Below, piece after piece: positions 44,307-54,495 of a stretch of 64,000 nt of DNA (the stretch's first letter is position 1; every line of letters starts with the position of its first letter). The stretch is from Diploptera punctata. Its lineage: Eukaryota > Arthropoda > Insecta > Blattodea > Blaberidae. The stretch spans positions 140,301 to 204,300 of the forward strand of contig JASPKZ010007302.1 of the NCBI GenBank assembly GCA_030220185.1. The letters are read 5' to 3'. A program made the position numbers and the translations under genes. The notes under the pieces are model-generated. The model ran no database searches. It was not told the DNA's origin and saw nothing but the letters and a program-made list of their open reading frames with translations.

Positions 44307-46322
44307 CCCTCAACTGGTAGGGTGAAGTTTCTGTTACATAAGTGGTAGGGTGGGGTCATTATGACCCTGATAATATAATAAAGGAAATGCATACATTTGG
44401 ACTTTATTATTTTACTATATCTGACATAATATATTAACCTAATAAATTACAACCTCTTCACACCTAATTATAACTAAGTACATCACGTCTAAATAACAGA
44501 ATTTAATTTAATTTTCTTGGAGTACATTAAAAATATATTTTAGACACAGCCTGTACATTCAGAAATATAAATTGGCTATATAATAAACAACATGTACGAA
44601 TTACACTAATATAGTAAACCAAGATCAATTACACAAGAATAACAATATTAAATCTAATTAATTTGCATCATTTAGTAACAAAACAGTAGAACAAAGAACT
44701 GGAATTTGAAACTTGGTAAATCTCAATAATCACTATAGGACTATAAAAAATAATTGTAATAAATTATTCTATCACTCTAATCAGGAGACTGATAATAATT
44801 CCAACTGAGTAGTAACTCCATTCATCGTATACCTAAATTGACAATATTATTCAAAAACAGTCAGGACAGAGATTTGTAGCACATCCTGCACATAGCGGTT
44901 TCATACACATTTCACAAATTTGTTCCAGCTTTCCCATTCCGACCACGGGGACAGGAAGAATATATTTTCCTTTTTCCTGGAGTCTTGGTAGGCCCTGCTT
45001 CCTTTTCTGTACTTGGGCCCGATATACCATCAACTTTCCCAATCATCTGCCGGAGTTCACGATGCTACTTCTGCGAACAAGTTCAGGATGCACAAGTGAT
45101 TTTGCGAGAGCAATAATGAATTGACGCCTCGTAATGGAATTTGCCTCTTTTCTGCTTGTCATAAGTATATGACCATTTACTGTAGCGATATCCATTATGG
45201 CAAAAATATCACCATTGGCCATCGTCTCGTCCTTCAAGGAGTAGAATAGGTTGAAACTTTCCGATTCAAGGAACCAACTCTACCTTTTGTCATGTTATGG
45301 AATTGTATTATTTCCGGCTTTTGTGTATCGCTATCGATACATTTGGTGTGATGCTGAATGACAGTTTTGTTCTTTTTTGGAACATGCGATACAAGGGTAT
45401 TCTGTCTATTGAAGCCAAATACAGATGAACCTACAGTTCTCTTCTTCTGTGGAAGAAATTCTGGAGGAATTTGTCTTTTATTTTTCCTAACCGTTCCCAC
45501 ATAGGTCAATCCTCTATTCTTCAGTTCATCAGCCACTTCTATAGACGAAAACCAACTGTCCCCCGTAATGTTTCTATCTCTTTTCCGAGGTTGGGATAAT
45601 TGCTTCTTTTCCTATTTCTTCATTTGTGTTTCTTACAATAATATCTAGAATGTCATCTGTAAGAAGAAAACTCCAAGCAAGTTCTGGTTCTAAAGTGGGG
45701 GATTCCTTAGCATTTCCACGAATTCTAGGAAGATGTGTAATGATATTGGGTTAAGCGGTGCGTCCTCGTAAAACGAGATTATGACTCCATTTGTATTTAT
45801 CTTTACTATACGTGAAAGCTGTATCGTCAACATCAAGATTACCATCCACACCATCGTTATCAGAATTGCCACTTTGTTCACTATCAGTGTCGTGTTCACT
45901 CTCAATAACAAAAAAATTTCATGAACTTCATTTTCATATTCATCATCTGATTCATTCAAAATTCGATTTAACTCTTCATAGTTTGGTTTTTACACATCGT
46001 TCACTATAAAAAATAAATCCAGAAATGAATACAAGTGTATCCTGAAATAATAATGAAACAAATCATTATTCTGCTAAATGAAAAAATACTTACGTTTAAG
46101 GTAGGCTGAGGTCAACGTGACCCGAAAAGCGCAAGACGTTAAACAAATTGAAATAACACAAAAATGCAAAAACGCAATGAAACTTCCACTTCGTCCAAGG
46201 TTCGAGAATAGACCAAGGATAGAATACACAAAGTTTCAGGTAGAAAATGTTTTTGGTATATGAGAAAGAGCGTTTCCAAATAATAGCCTGGGTCATTCTG
46301 ACCCCACCCTACCAGTTGAGGG
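44307..46322 (-). mobile_element. piggyBac-type DNA transposon, 2016 bp
   Basis: TTAA at 44303-44306 and 46323-46326 is the piggyBac target duplication. Inverted ends: ccctcaactggtagggtg at 44307-44324 and its complement at 46305-46322. The left end has a 28-bp duplicated segment (ggtaggg at 44316 and 44344), followed by a shared subterminal ggtagggtggggtca. It lies inside array unit 8, splitting the unit upstream of its tRNA-like part. Removing it restores the unit, as in unit 7. Confidence 0.92.
44851..45960 (-). pseudogene. piggyBac transposase, internally deleted and mutated
   Basis: N-terminal acidic segment (NESDDEYENE at about 45957), then LAWSFLLTDDILDII..TNEE at about 45690-45620 (start of the DDE domain), and a jump to TGDSWFSSIEVADELKNRG at about 45580-45515 (the CDNWF-like box with the second catalytic Asp). 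Next is YVGTVRKNKRQIP, then NMTKGRVGSLNRKV at about 45280, where family members have VD..DQ: the third Asp is Gly and the nearby Asp is Asn. RTRRWPM and a C-terminal Cys cluster (CEMCMKPLCAGC..CPDC, 44852-44910) complete it. The region bearing the first catalytic Asp is missing. Several frameshifts and stops. Excision by this protein is not possible. Confidence 0.85.
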
Positions 46323-46349
46323 TTAATATGGAATGATAAGAAAAATAAA

Positions 46350-46419
46350 TGCCTGGACGGGATTCGAACCCGGATCTCTGAGTCTGTACCTCAGCGTGAT
46401 ATCCATTACACTACCAGGC
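46350..46419 (-). tRNA. tRNA-like unit 8
   Basis: Consensus sequence; right of the piggyBac insertion. Followed on minus by ATTTATTTTTC. Confidence 0.5.
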
Positions 46420-46771
46420 GAATCCAATTCAAACACTTATTTTTTTCCTTATATATGTATTATACTCTCCATTATTACTAGATGTCGCGAGAACACAGTC
46501 TTCACCGCCATCTTTAATTTGCTTACTTGATATAGTCAGCTGCTAGATTTTTCTTATCATTCCATATTAAGCTTGCATTGCTCAATGTTAAACATTTAAT
46601 TATAACATCTATAAATCGTCACTGCTATAAGGTAAAAATATTCTCTTTAATTTGCTTACTTGATATAGTCAGCTGCTAGATGACGGTGAAGACCGAGTTC
46701 TCGCGACATCTAGTAATAATGGAGAGTATAATACATATATAAGGAAAAAAATAAGTGTTTGATTTGGATTC

Positions 46772-46841
46772 GCCTGGTAGTGTAATGGATATCACGCTGA
46801 GGTACAGACTCAGAGATCCGGGTTCGAATCCCGTCCAGGCA
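46772..46841 (+). tRNA. tRNA-like unit 9, inverted relative to units 1-8
   Basis: Consensus cloverleaf on the plus strand, with ATTTATTTTTC directly downstream (T5 stop). First unit after the orientation switch at about 46513. Confidence 0.5.
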
Positions 46842-47066
46842 TTTATTTTTCTTATCGTTCCACATTAAGCTTGCATTGCTCAATGTTAAACATTTAATTA
46901 TAACATCTGCAAAGCGTCACTGCTATAAGGTAAAAATATTCTCTTTAATTTGCTTACTTGATATAGTCAGCTGCTAGATGGCGGTGAAGACCGAGTTCTC
47001 GCGACATCTAGTAATAATGGAGAGTATAATACATATATAAGAAAAATAAGTGTTTGAATTGGATTC

Positions 47067-47136
47067 GCCTGGTAGTGTAATGGATATCACGCTGAGGTAC
47101 AGACTCAGAGATCCGGGTTCGAATCCCGTCCAGGCA
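47067..47136 (+). tRNA. tRNA-like unit 10
   Basis: Consensus cloverleaf; ATTTATTTTTC follows. The unit then runs into an (AT)n tract at 47157. Confidence 0.5.
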
Positions 47137-47154
47137 TTTATTTTTCTTATCATT

Positions 47155-47156
<2 letters not shown>

Positions 47157-47200
<44 letters not shown>
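47157..47200. repeat. (AT)n microsatellite at the right edge of the array
   Basis: About 22 AT units starting inside the unit's attccatat motif. Confidence 0.95.
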
Positions 47201-47204
47201 TTTT

Positions 47205-47800
47205 AATGAAATGTGGTGTTATAATAAAATACAACAAATAGATCAGTACTGCACGGAAGAATAAACAAAGCAAATCTGAATAATTAGAAATGTGAAAGTT
47301 TGACGTTTGCTATATAAATTTGTCTGAACGCGCATCACCTACATTTTGAGGGGTTAGAGACCACTAGCACCCTCAGGAGTATGACTTGTAAAAACAATGT
47401 AATACAACGGATACTAGTGTCGAAACGATTAAATTTAAGCTCAACTTTTTACGTATAGTTTCCATAAGAGGGAGCGAGATGGGAAGAAAAATAAAAAGTA
47501 AAAACGGACCGAGATTAGTATTGAATCTATTGTCTTTGTAGTCGTAAGTTGATTCTCCACAGGGATTTAAAACCACTCGTATTTAGTTCAAAACCACATT
47601 TCGGAGTCGCCGAGAATAATACATCAAGTTCACGTTTAGCGCCATCGACATAAAAGGAGTGTGAAGGTGTTAAGTAAGCTGATGACAAGGAAATGCGGAT
47701 AAATTATATATGGGATTTTATATATAGGCTATATATATGTGTGCGTGTGTGTAAATTATTATTCGCTAAATTATGTAGACAATCATCCCATAATCATGAA
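47205..47800. other. AT-rich DNA, no gene recognised
   Basis: A short match (gtgtgaaggtgttaag, 47661) to the block A/B marker suggests an old fourth fragment. Nothing else. Confidence 0.35.
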
Positions 47801-47804
47801 ATTA

Positions 47805-47942
47805 TTTTACGAGCCTGAAAATATTTAGACTCAGATCCCACGGCTAAACGTCCCTTCCGGAGGGCGTTTCCCTTGGAAACGGTCGGGTTTGAACCTACGA
47901 CCTTCGGACTAGAGATAAGGAACATCACCACTAGACTGACAT
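47805..47942 (-). mobile_element. SINE-a 5' fragment, decayed
   Basis: Minus-strand head TAGTGGTGATGTTCCTTATC and GTAGGTTCAAACCCGACCG; body to cgagcctgaaaatattt-like text. Confidence 0.65.
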
Positions 47943-48344
47943 GAAATTATGTAGTTCACAGTAATTTACAAGGTTTATAGTTCACAACTAAACCAAATAT
48001 CAAACCAGTTTATGCTATAAGGTAGGCAACAGCCTTGTTGACAGTCGAGGACAAACCAATTGTCTTTAAGTCGAAAGAGAATTATTTAAAATTGTATTTG
48101 GTCTGAACTTTGAATGGGGATCGAGACTGGTCAATTGTCTTCACCTCCCGATAGTGTACTGTTTAAGCTAGCGGACACGTTAGACGTTATCATGGCCAGA
48201 CGATAAAAATATAGGCTAAGTAACTTCTTTACCGTAAAATTTACAAATTAATAAGTTCGAAGAAAACTCCTCACTGCCATATGATATAGCTCAAGAAGCT
48301 TGCACTATGACGTCACATTGTAGTCGTGTGGAATACCCCGGTAA

Positions 48345-48790
48345 TGCAGGTGACTACAATTTCGACATAAAAAATCCTATAACCCGATTGCAGCGCCATC
48401 TACGGGGTCCACATTTGAATTTAAACCATCCCAGGATACTCTAAAAAGAATAAAAATCAAAACCGGTCCAGTAGTTTAGGCAGTTTTCAATTTCTTATTG
48501 CTAGTAAAGGACTACTTCTAACTGTAGGATTTCGCTCTTTTTTGACAATTCCTACCTCGGTTAATTTAATAGAATATTCTGAGTTTTGTTGTCAAACATA
48601 GAACAATGTGAACGCTACAGTGTTCTTTTAAATTTTCGTTTCAGGTGAACTCCTACACGTATTTATTTTAACACACAATAGGTAACGGCTGATCACTCGC
48701 GCATCTCAAAACCTACATAAAATTTTCACGAAGATTGGTTGGACGGTTTTAGAACTCTGCAAAGGACTGACAAATATACATATATGATAT
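48345..48790 (+). mobile_element. Helitron-associated-like repeat, decayed
   Basis: Shares aaccggtccagtagtttagg and aactcctacacgtattt-type blocks with 29332-30137. Preserves the sequence that LINE-C interrupts at 29431. Confidence 0.5.
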
Positions 48791-48805
48791 GAAAATTAAA
48801 ATAAA

Positions 48806-48880
48806 TGCCTGAGTCGGGATTTGAACCCGAGTTTCTAAACTCGGTTCATTTAGGGCTCTAACCATCTGAGATACTCAGGA
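48806..48880 (-). tRNA. Diverged tRNA-like unit, relative of the array (copy 1)
   Basis: Minus strand: CCTGAGTATCTCAGATGGTTAGAGC head, B box GGGTTCAAATCCC, acceptor CCTGAG/CTCAGG. Anticodon loop decayed (GAACCGA). The downstream sequence shares agtaagcatatttaaagag and agatgttataa with the 295-bp array units. Confidence 0.5.
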
Positions 48881-48906
48881 ATTCTAACACAAACCTTTCT
48901 TTTTCT

Positions 48907-48953
<47 letters not shown>
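48907..48953. repeat. (AT)n plus (AC)n microsatellite
   Basis: Expanded at the same place in the unit where the array has cttatatatgtat. Confidence 0.9.
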
Positions 48954-48954
<1 letters not shown>

Positions 48955-49138
48955 GTATTATCAATTTGCACGAGAGATAGTGGGATATCATTCCAATAGA
49001 CATCTAATGACCACTGTTACAAGTAAGCATATTTAAAGAGAATATTTACTTTCTAGCAGTAACGGTTGGATATTTAGATGTTATAACAGCAGTTTTGACT
49101 TATGTCAATGAAGGTAAATATGACATGAAAAACAAATA

Positions 49139-49213
49139 AATGTCTGTGTCGGGATTTGAAACCGAGTTTCTAAACTCTGTACGTTTAGTGCTCCAAACAT
49201 CTGAGTTACTCAG
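49139..49213 (-). tRNA. Diverged tRNA-like unit, relative of the array (copy 2)
   Basis: 333 bp from copy 1. The anticodon arm is TAAAC/GTACAGA/GTTTA: the same loop as the main array with a different but paired stem. B box GGTTTCAAATCC. Confidence 0.5.
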
Positions 49214-49235
49214 GAATCCTAACAACCAACATTTA

Positions 49236-49239
<4 letters not shown>

Positions 49240-49283
<44 letters not shown>

Positions 49284-49345
49284 GACGCAATTTTTTTTTC
49301 ATGTCATATTTGCCTTCATTGTCAAATGTCAAAAATAGTTTTAAG

Positions 49346-49402
<57 letters not shown>

Positions 49403-49403
49403 C
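49240..49403. repeat. Two (AT)n tracts around a short spacer
   Basis: AT runs at about 49240-49281 and 49349-49398, between the diverged array and the LINE-A fragment. They generate Ile-Tyr frames only. Confidence 0.9.
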
Positions 49404-49775
49404 TTGAAAAGGGCATACAATTCGGTTAAAAGAGAGAAGTTATACAGTATGCTGCTGGATTTCGGAGTTCCTAAAATGTTTGTTAGACTTATACGAATGT
49501 GTCTTAATGGAACAGAGAGTAGGGTGTTTGTAGGCAAACAGTTTTCGGATAATTTAGAAATTCACAATGGGGTAAAGCAAGGGGATGCATTATCTCCTCT
49601 ACTATTCAATTTTATATTAGAGAATGCAACTAAATCTTTGGAAAATGAAGAAAGCCTACAACTCAATGCTATTAATAGGCTGTTAATTTATGCTGATGAT
49701 ATGGTATTATTGGGCGATAGCGGGGAGATATTAAAGGCCAACACGCACAAACTAATGAGTAACATTACGAAATAG
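49404..49775 (+). pseudogene. LINE-A reverse transcriptase fragment
   Basis: Open from the AT tract to the stop at 49773: [15 protein letters not shown] at about 49570 and YADD at 49689-49700. Upstream Met codons come from unrelated repeat DNA. The C-terminal part continues in other frames to 50497 after several frameshifts. Confidence 0.85.
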
Positions 49776-50497
49776 GGGCTGGAATTAATATCAATAAAAC
49801 TAAATATATGTTCACACATAGAAATGCGTTTATAATGAAGATGCACAACTAATAACGAATGAAGGAAATTTTGAAGAAGTGGCTGATTTCAATTATCTAG
49901 GAACATTAATAATTACAAATAGGAATGAGATGCACAAGGAAGTTAAGCATAGGTTGAATTATGGAAATGCATCCTGTTATGTACTCGTATTTCAGGATCT
50001 CTCGCCATCCCAACTCCTTTGAAAAAATGTTAAACTGAAAATAAATAAAACAGTTATTCTCCCAGTTATATTATATGGATGCGAAACACGGACTATTACT
50101 TTAAGGGGAAAAAGAAGATTACGAATATTTGAGAGTGAAGTTCTTAGGAAACTTTTTTGGAAAAAAATAGATGAACGGTTTAAACTAGATAATGGTGAGC
50201 TACATGATATGTATAAGAAGCCTGATATAGTAAGAACAATCAAGTCTCGTAGATTGCTATGGGCAGGACATGTGGCACATATGGGGATCAATGAGGTGCA
50301 TGGAAGATTCTTGTAGGAAAACAGACGGAAAACGCCCAGTTGGTAGACCAAGAATGAGGTGTGAGAATAACATTATCCACTTTTTGAGGGAAGTAGATTA
50401 TACAGTGGATGAATGGAAAGCATTAGCTCAGAATAGGGATATATGGATAGCTTATACCCGTGCGTCCGTGAACCTACGGATTCGACAGAGCCAGTGA
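49404..50497 (+). mobile_element. LINE-A fragment, diverged subfamily
   Basis: 5'-truncated just inside the first RT Asp motif ([14 protein letters not shown]) and running to the 3' signature (cctacggattcgacagagcc). It is more diverged from the 178 and 52413 copies than they are from each other (for example [16 protein letters not shown]). No TAAG tail or target duplication was seen. Confidence 0.85.
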
Positions 50498-50726
50498 GTT
50501 AATTATAGATTATTTTAATGTTATATTAATTTGTATAAGTTAATGGAACGACTTACGCATTCGCAGTCCATTTGTCACAGTTGATACATATATTACCATT
50601 ATAATCTCAAACATTTAAAAATCGTCAACGTTTCAATTACAAAGCTATTATTATCAAGTCTTGACAAAATAGCTTTGCTTTGAAACGCGCTAACTTTTTT
50701 TTGTTCGGGGTTATATATATATATAT

Positions 50727-51056
50727 CCATCCATAGTAATTCTGCCCGAGGGCAAGTCCTTCACTGCAATCATAGCATTTTCATGCTATGCTTGCAGCTT
50801 TACCAGGGAATTGTAGGTGTGGTAGATTCCCGTTGCTTTCCACACCGGTGAATTATGATGATGATAATGGCGAGGATGAGGATGATGGCCATATGATTTC
50901 GGGGACCGTTTGGGCCTTAACGTTTTCCTGACATTTGTCTTACAGGTGACGAAAAAAAAACGATAAAAACCACATACAGAAAAACTGCCCCGACCGGGGA
51001 TCGAACCCGGGCCCGCTGCGTGGCAAGGCAGCACGCTACCTGGCGACCACAGCGGT

Positions 51057-51058
<2 letters not shown>
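50727..51058 (-). mobile_element. SINE-b copy, full length, in an AT tract
   Basis: The head is at the right (minus: GGCCCGGGTTCGATCCCCGG). The GAT microsatellite is short (50848-50885) and the (ATGG)n tail is at 50727-50735. AT runs on both sides hide any target duplication. Confidence 0.85.
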
Positions 51059-51098
<40 letters not shown>

Positions 51099-51161
51099 CC
51101 CGCTACATCTGGTAAGAATAGAGAATATGTATAAGAAAAAATAAATGTTTGTTCTGGATTC

Positions 51162-51231
51162 GCCTGGTAGCGTAAGTGGTGGCGCACTGAGGTATGAACT
51201 CAGAGGTCCGGGTTCAAATCCCGTTCAGGCA
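51162..51231 (+). tRNA. tRNA-like unit related to the array, anticodon position ATG
   Basis: Acceptor GCCTGG with TCAGGC, D arm GCG/CGC (a compensated change from GTG/CAC in the array), anticodon arm CTGAG/GTATGAA/CTCAG, B box GGTTCAAATCC, then ATTTATTTTTC (T5 stop). Flanked by (AT)n on both sides. Confidence 0.55.
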
Positions 51232-51249
51232 TTTATTTTTCTTATCTTG

Positions 51250-51289
<40 letters not shown>

Positions 51290-51329
51290 TACAGTAATTC
51301 TGCACGAGGGTAGGTTACAGTAAGTATTT

Positions 51330-51378
51330 CCAGGAATGAGGTGGGAAAATAACATTAACCTCGATTTGACTGACTATA
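51330..51378 (+). mobile_element. LINE-A micro-relic
   Basis: Matches only the RMRWENNINCDL segment (aatgaggtgggaaaataac). Preceded by a SINE-b terminus fragment (attctgcacgagggtagg, 51297). Confidence 0.5.
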
Positions 51379-51379
51379 C

Positions 51380-52403
51380 TAACCTATAACCAGTCACTTT
51401 ACTGAAAAAATATCTTAACAGCTCTGAGTGCAGTTCTTTCAGTTTCATGCTTTCTAACATCTTGTGCCAAATATTAACCTGTAACAGCGCGATAAACTTA
51501 AGAGTCATGTCCAGAGCGATGCATTTTGTTTCTTTCCGAGACCTACAAAACGCTAATCAACACATAAGTTTCAAACATAAGTAATTTAGTGATTGCACCA
51601 CTAGCGGTTAAAATCTCTGCGAACAATTAAAAAATAAACACTGTACGATCTATTATTTATACATTAATAACCAGTTGAAATAAACAAATGCTTTTATTTC
51701 TTCATTTTAATTTTTAAGTGCTATTACATAATAGGTAAGAATTTACTCTCTGAACTGAACAAACCAGTTATTTTAATATATTTTATTTGAAGTTAAAGAT
51801 ATGATCTGTAAGGCTATGAGAATTTGAAATAACGCTCAAAATAAGATTAATGGAAAATGTATCTACATTATTTACTCTCATCACAGAATTCTGTAAATAT
51901 TATACAACATATAAAGTCAATGTTTATAAAACAAACACATTATCAGCTATGTGTACGTGCATTTGCTGGATATTACGTAAGTCTACCTATTTTATAAACA
52001 TTTCTTTTTTAGTTAAAGATATTTGTGACAATTCAAAACAAAAGTTAACTACACATTTTGTTACGTAGGCTGTTGTTCAACAACTGATAATTAAACAAAA
52101 ATACTAAGAATTTATTCTTCTTCTAGGGATGACGTGAGAAACGACGATACAATCACTGCACAGTGATCCAAAATGTGAAAAAATCGGCAAAAATCTGGAA
52201 CTAAGTGTTTGGCTCCGAAATTCATCCACATGAGTAAGATTAAAAATTATAACTGTATACGAAAATCTGGCTCGGAATAACTTTTTCCAGGACTTGTAAT
52301 TACTTGTTACATGCAATATATTAGTTAATGGCTAACAAATTATTTTGCGAGATACATCGAAACATATATTAAACTATAAATATAGATAAGCGTACTAATT
52401 TAG
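51380..52403. other. AT-rich DNA, no gene recognised
   Basis: Nothing recognised. Confidence 0.4.
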
Positions 52404-52412
52404 AAAGCAATA
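52404..52412. repeat. Target-site duplication (3' side) of LINE-A
   Basis: aaagcaata here and at 54271-54279. Confidence 0.75.
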
Positions 52413-54270
52413 TTTCCTTACTTACACACTGGCACTATCGAACCCGTAGGTTCATGGCCACGCGGACATAACCTTTCCATACATCCCTATCCTGAGCTAA
52501 TGCTTTCCAATCATTCCCTGTATAATCTACTTCCCTCAAATCACAGTTAAAGTTATTCTCCCACCTCATTCTTGGTCTACCAACTGGGTGTTTCCCTCTC
52601 ACTTTCCTACAAGAAGCTTCCATGCAAGTCCTTCATTCCCCATACGTGAAACATTTCCTGCCCATCGCAGTCTACGAGACTTAACTGTTCTTATTATATC
52701 TGGCTTCCTATAAAGACCATGTAGTTCTTTGTTATGTAGTCTTCTCCATTCACCTGTCTGTTCATCTCTCTTTGGTCCAAAAATTTTCCTAAGAACTTTA
52801 TTCTCAAATACTTGTAATCTCCTTTCTTCCCTTAAAGTAAGAGTCCATGTTTCGAATCCATATAATATAACTGGTAGAATAATAGTTTTATATATTTTCA
52901 GTTTAACGTTTTTTGAAAGGAGTTGGAACATCAAGAGTCTCTGCAATGCATAATAGCACGCATTTCCAGATTTCAGCCTATGTTTAATTTCTTTGTTCAT
53001 CTCATTCCTATTTGTGATTACTGTTCCTAGGTATTTATATTCTGCCACTTCCTCAAAATTTCCCTCATTTCTCATTAGCTGTCCATTTCCATTATATAAT
53101 GTATTTCTACGTGTGGCCATATATTTAGTTTTAATGATATTCACTTCCAGTCCTAATTTCTTAGTGTTACTCAATAGTGTGTGCGTATTGTCCTTTGGTA
53201 TCTCCTCGCTATCGGCCAATAATACTACATCATCAGCATAAACTAACAGCTTATTAATACCATTGAGTTGTAAGCCTTCCTCATTCTCTAAAGATTTAAT
53301 GGCATGCTCTAGTACAAAATTAAATAGTAGAGGAGATAGTGCATCTCCTTGCTTCAACCCATTCTGGATTTCAAAAGTGTCCGAAAACTGTTTGCCTACA
53401 TGCACCCTACTCTTTGTACCACTTAGACACATTCGTATAAGTCTACTTAACTTTTTAGGAATTCCGAACTCCAGCAGGATACTATATAACTTCTCCCTCT
53501 TAATTGAATCATATGCTTTTTTGAAGTCTACATATAGTTGATATACAGTACCATTATATTCCCATTTCTTTTCTAATATCTGTCTTATACTCAAAATCAG
53601 ATCTGTCGTAGACCTGTTTCTTCTAAATCCATATTGATGATCTCCTAGAATGTCATCAATATAGGGAGTAAGTCTGCTTACTAATATATTTGTAAGAATT
53701 TTGTACTAAGTTGAAAGTAATGAGATGCCCCTGTAGTTGTTGCAATCAGTTTTATCTCCTTTCTTATAAATTGGTACGATAATTGATTCTTTCCATTCAT
53801 CTGGAAGAGCTTCTTTTTCCCAAATCATACTAAGCAACCGGCGTATCTTGTCCATCAATTTTTCTCCACCTGATTTTATCATTTCTGCTGGGATCTCATC
53901 TGAACCTGATGCTTTATACTTCTTCAATTCTTCAATCGCCATTTCAACCTCTAATACATTTGGTTCTGCGACTAGCATTTCTGCTGTCTGTAAATTATCC
54001 TCCTCAATGTCCTGTTCTGTATGTACATTTAATAGCTGATTAAAGTAACTTTTCCATTTATTCAATATACTCCTGGAATCTGCAATCATATCCCCATTTT
54101 TCATTCCGAATTATGTTTTTTCTAGCCTGAAACCCTTTCTTCTCTATACTAATTCCCTGATATAATTATCTAATGTTCCTATTTTTTGCATTCATTTCAA
54201 GATCATTAATCTTCTCTCTCAAATATTCCCTCTTTTTACTCTTTAGTAACTTGGAGGTTTCCCGTCTAAT
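52413..54270 (-). mobile_element. Best-preserved LINE-A copy, 5'-truncated
   Basis: Minus-strand element from the linker (TTKLLKSKKREYLRE region at the left truncation point, 54270) to the 3' signature and a (TAAG)2 tail at 52413-52427. A 9-bp target duplication flanks it. Damage across about 560 codons is light: one main frame with a single stop and a frameshift near the 3' end, besides others near the 5' end, so it is among the youngest here. Confidence 0.92.
52435..54104 (-). pseudogene. LINE-A reverse transcriptase, nearly intact
   Basis: From 54104 the frame is open apart from a TAG at about 53706-53708 (codon after LLST); the same frame resumes and runs to 52599. A one-base deletion near 52600 (in GKxxGKRP) shifts the last 62 codons, which end in AMNLRVR at 52435. 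RT motifs: PDEWKESIIVPIYKKGDK, YVDFKKAYDS (53530), [15 protein letters not shown] at 53229-53240, KTKYMATRR. All catalytic Asp residues are present. Endonuclease missing through truncation, so it cannot act alone. Confidence 0.92.
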
Positions 54271-54330
54271 AAAGCAATAATAATGATAATAATAATGATA
54301 ATAATAATAATAAAATAATAATAACAAATA
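54271..54330. repeat. Target duplication plus ATA/ATG simple repeat
   Basis: aaagcaata (54271-54279), then an ATA-rich run. Confidence 0.75.
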
Positions 54331-54495
54331 TATATTTCTTTACAGATTTTCAAAGTTTACGCATCTTCCTTGCCTAAAGTTTAATTTTCCTTCTCCATTC
54401 GTCTCTATCCATCCACCCCATAACCTCCAGTCCTCTCGTTTTTAATATTACTTATATCCATGGTGTTAATGACACTCGAAATCTCAGGGAACTCG

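Larger units (their letters stand above)
41393..47156 (-). repeat. Tandem array of 295-bp units with tRNA-like cloverleafs
   Basis: Ten units. tRNA-like starts are spaced 295 bp (units 1-2, 2-3, 5-6), 298 (6-7), 698 (3-4, 4-5, each with a 401-bp insertion plus a 2-bp duplication) and 295 (7-8, after subtracting the piggyBac). Units 1-8 have the cloverleaf on the minus strand, units 9-10 on the plus. Each unit is the tRNA-like 70-mer, a T-run, and about 220 bp with cgcgagaactcggtcttcac, tagcagctgactatatcaag and aacattgagcaatgcaagc. Units join without target duplications and differ at few positions, so unequal crossing-over rather than repeated SINE insertion is inferred. Consensus A box TAGTGTAATGG and B box GGTTCGAATCC fit the Pol III consensus. 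Confidence 0.9.

Noticed and set aside
41393..47156. CRISPR-like regular repetition
   Set aside because: Units are 295 bp with no short repeat/unique spacer pattern, and the DNA is eukaryotic.
49140..49775. 211-codon protein beginning at 49140
   Set aside because: The Met and first half are tRNA-like repeat and AT-run sequence; only the part from about 49404 is LINE-A RT.
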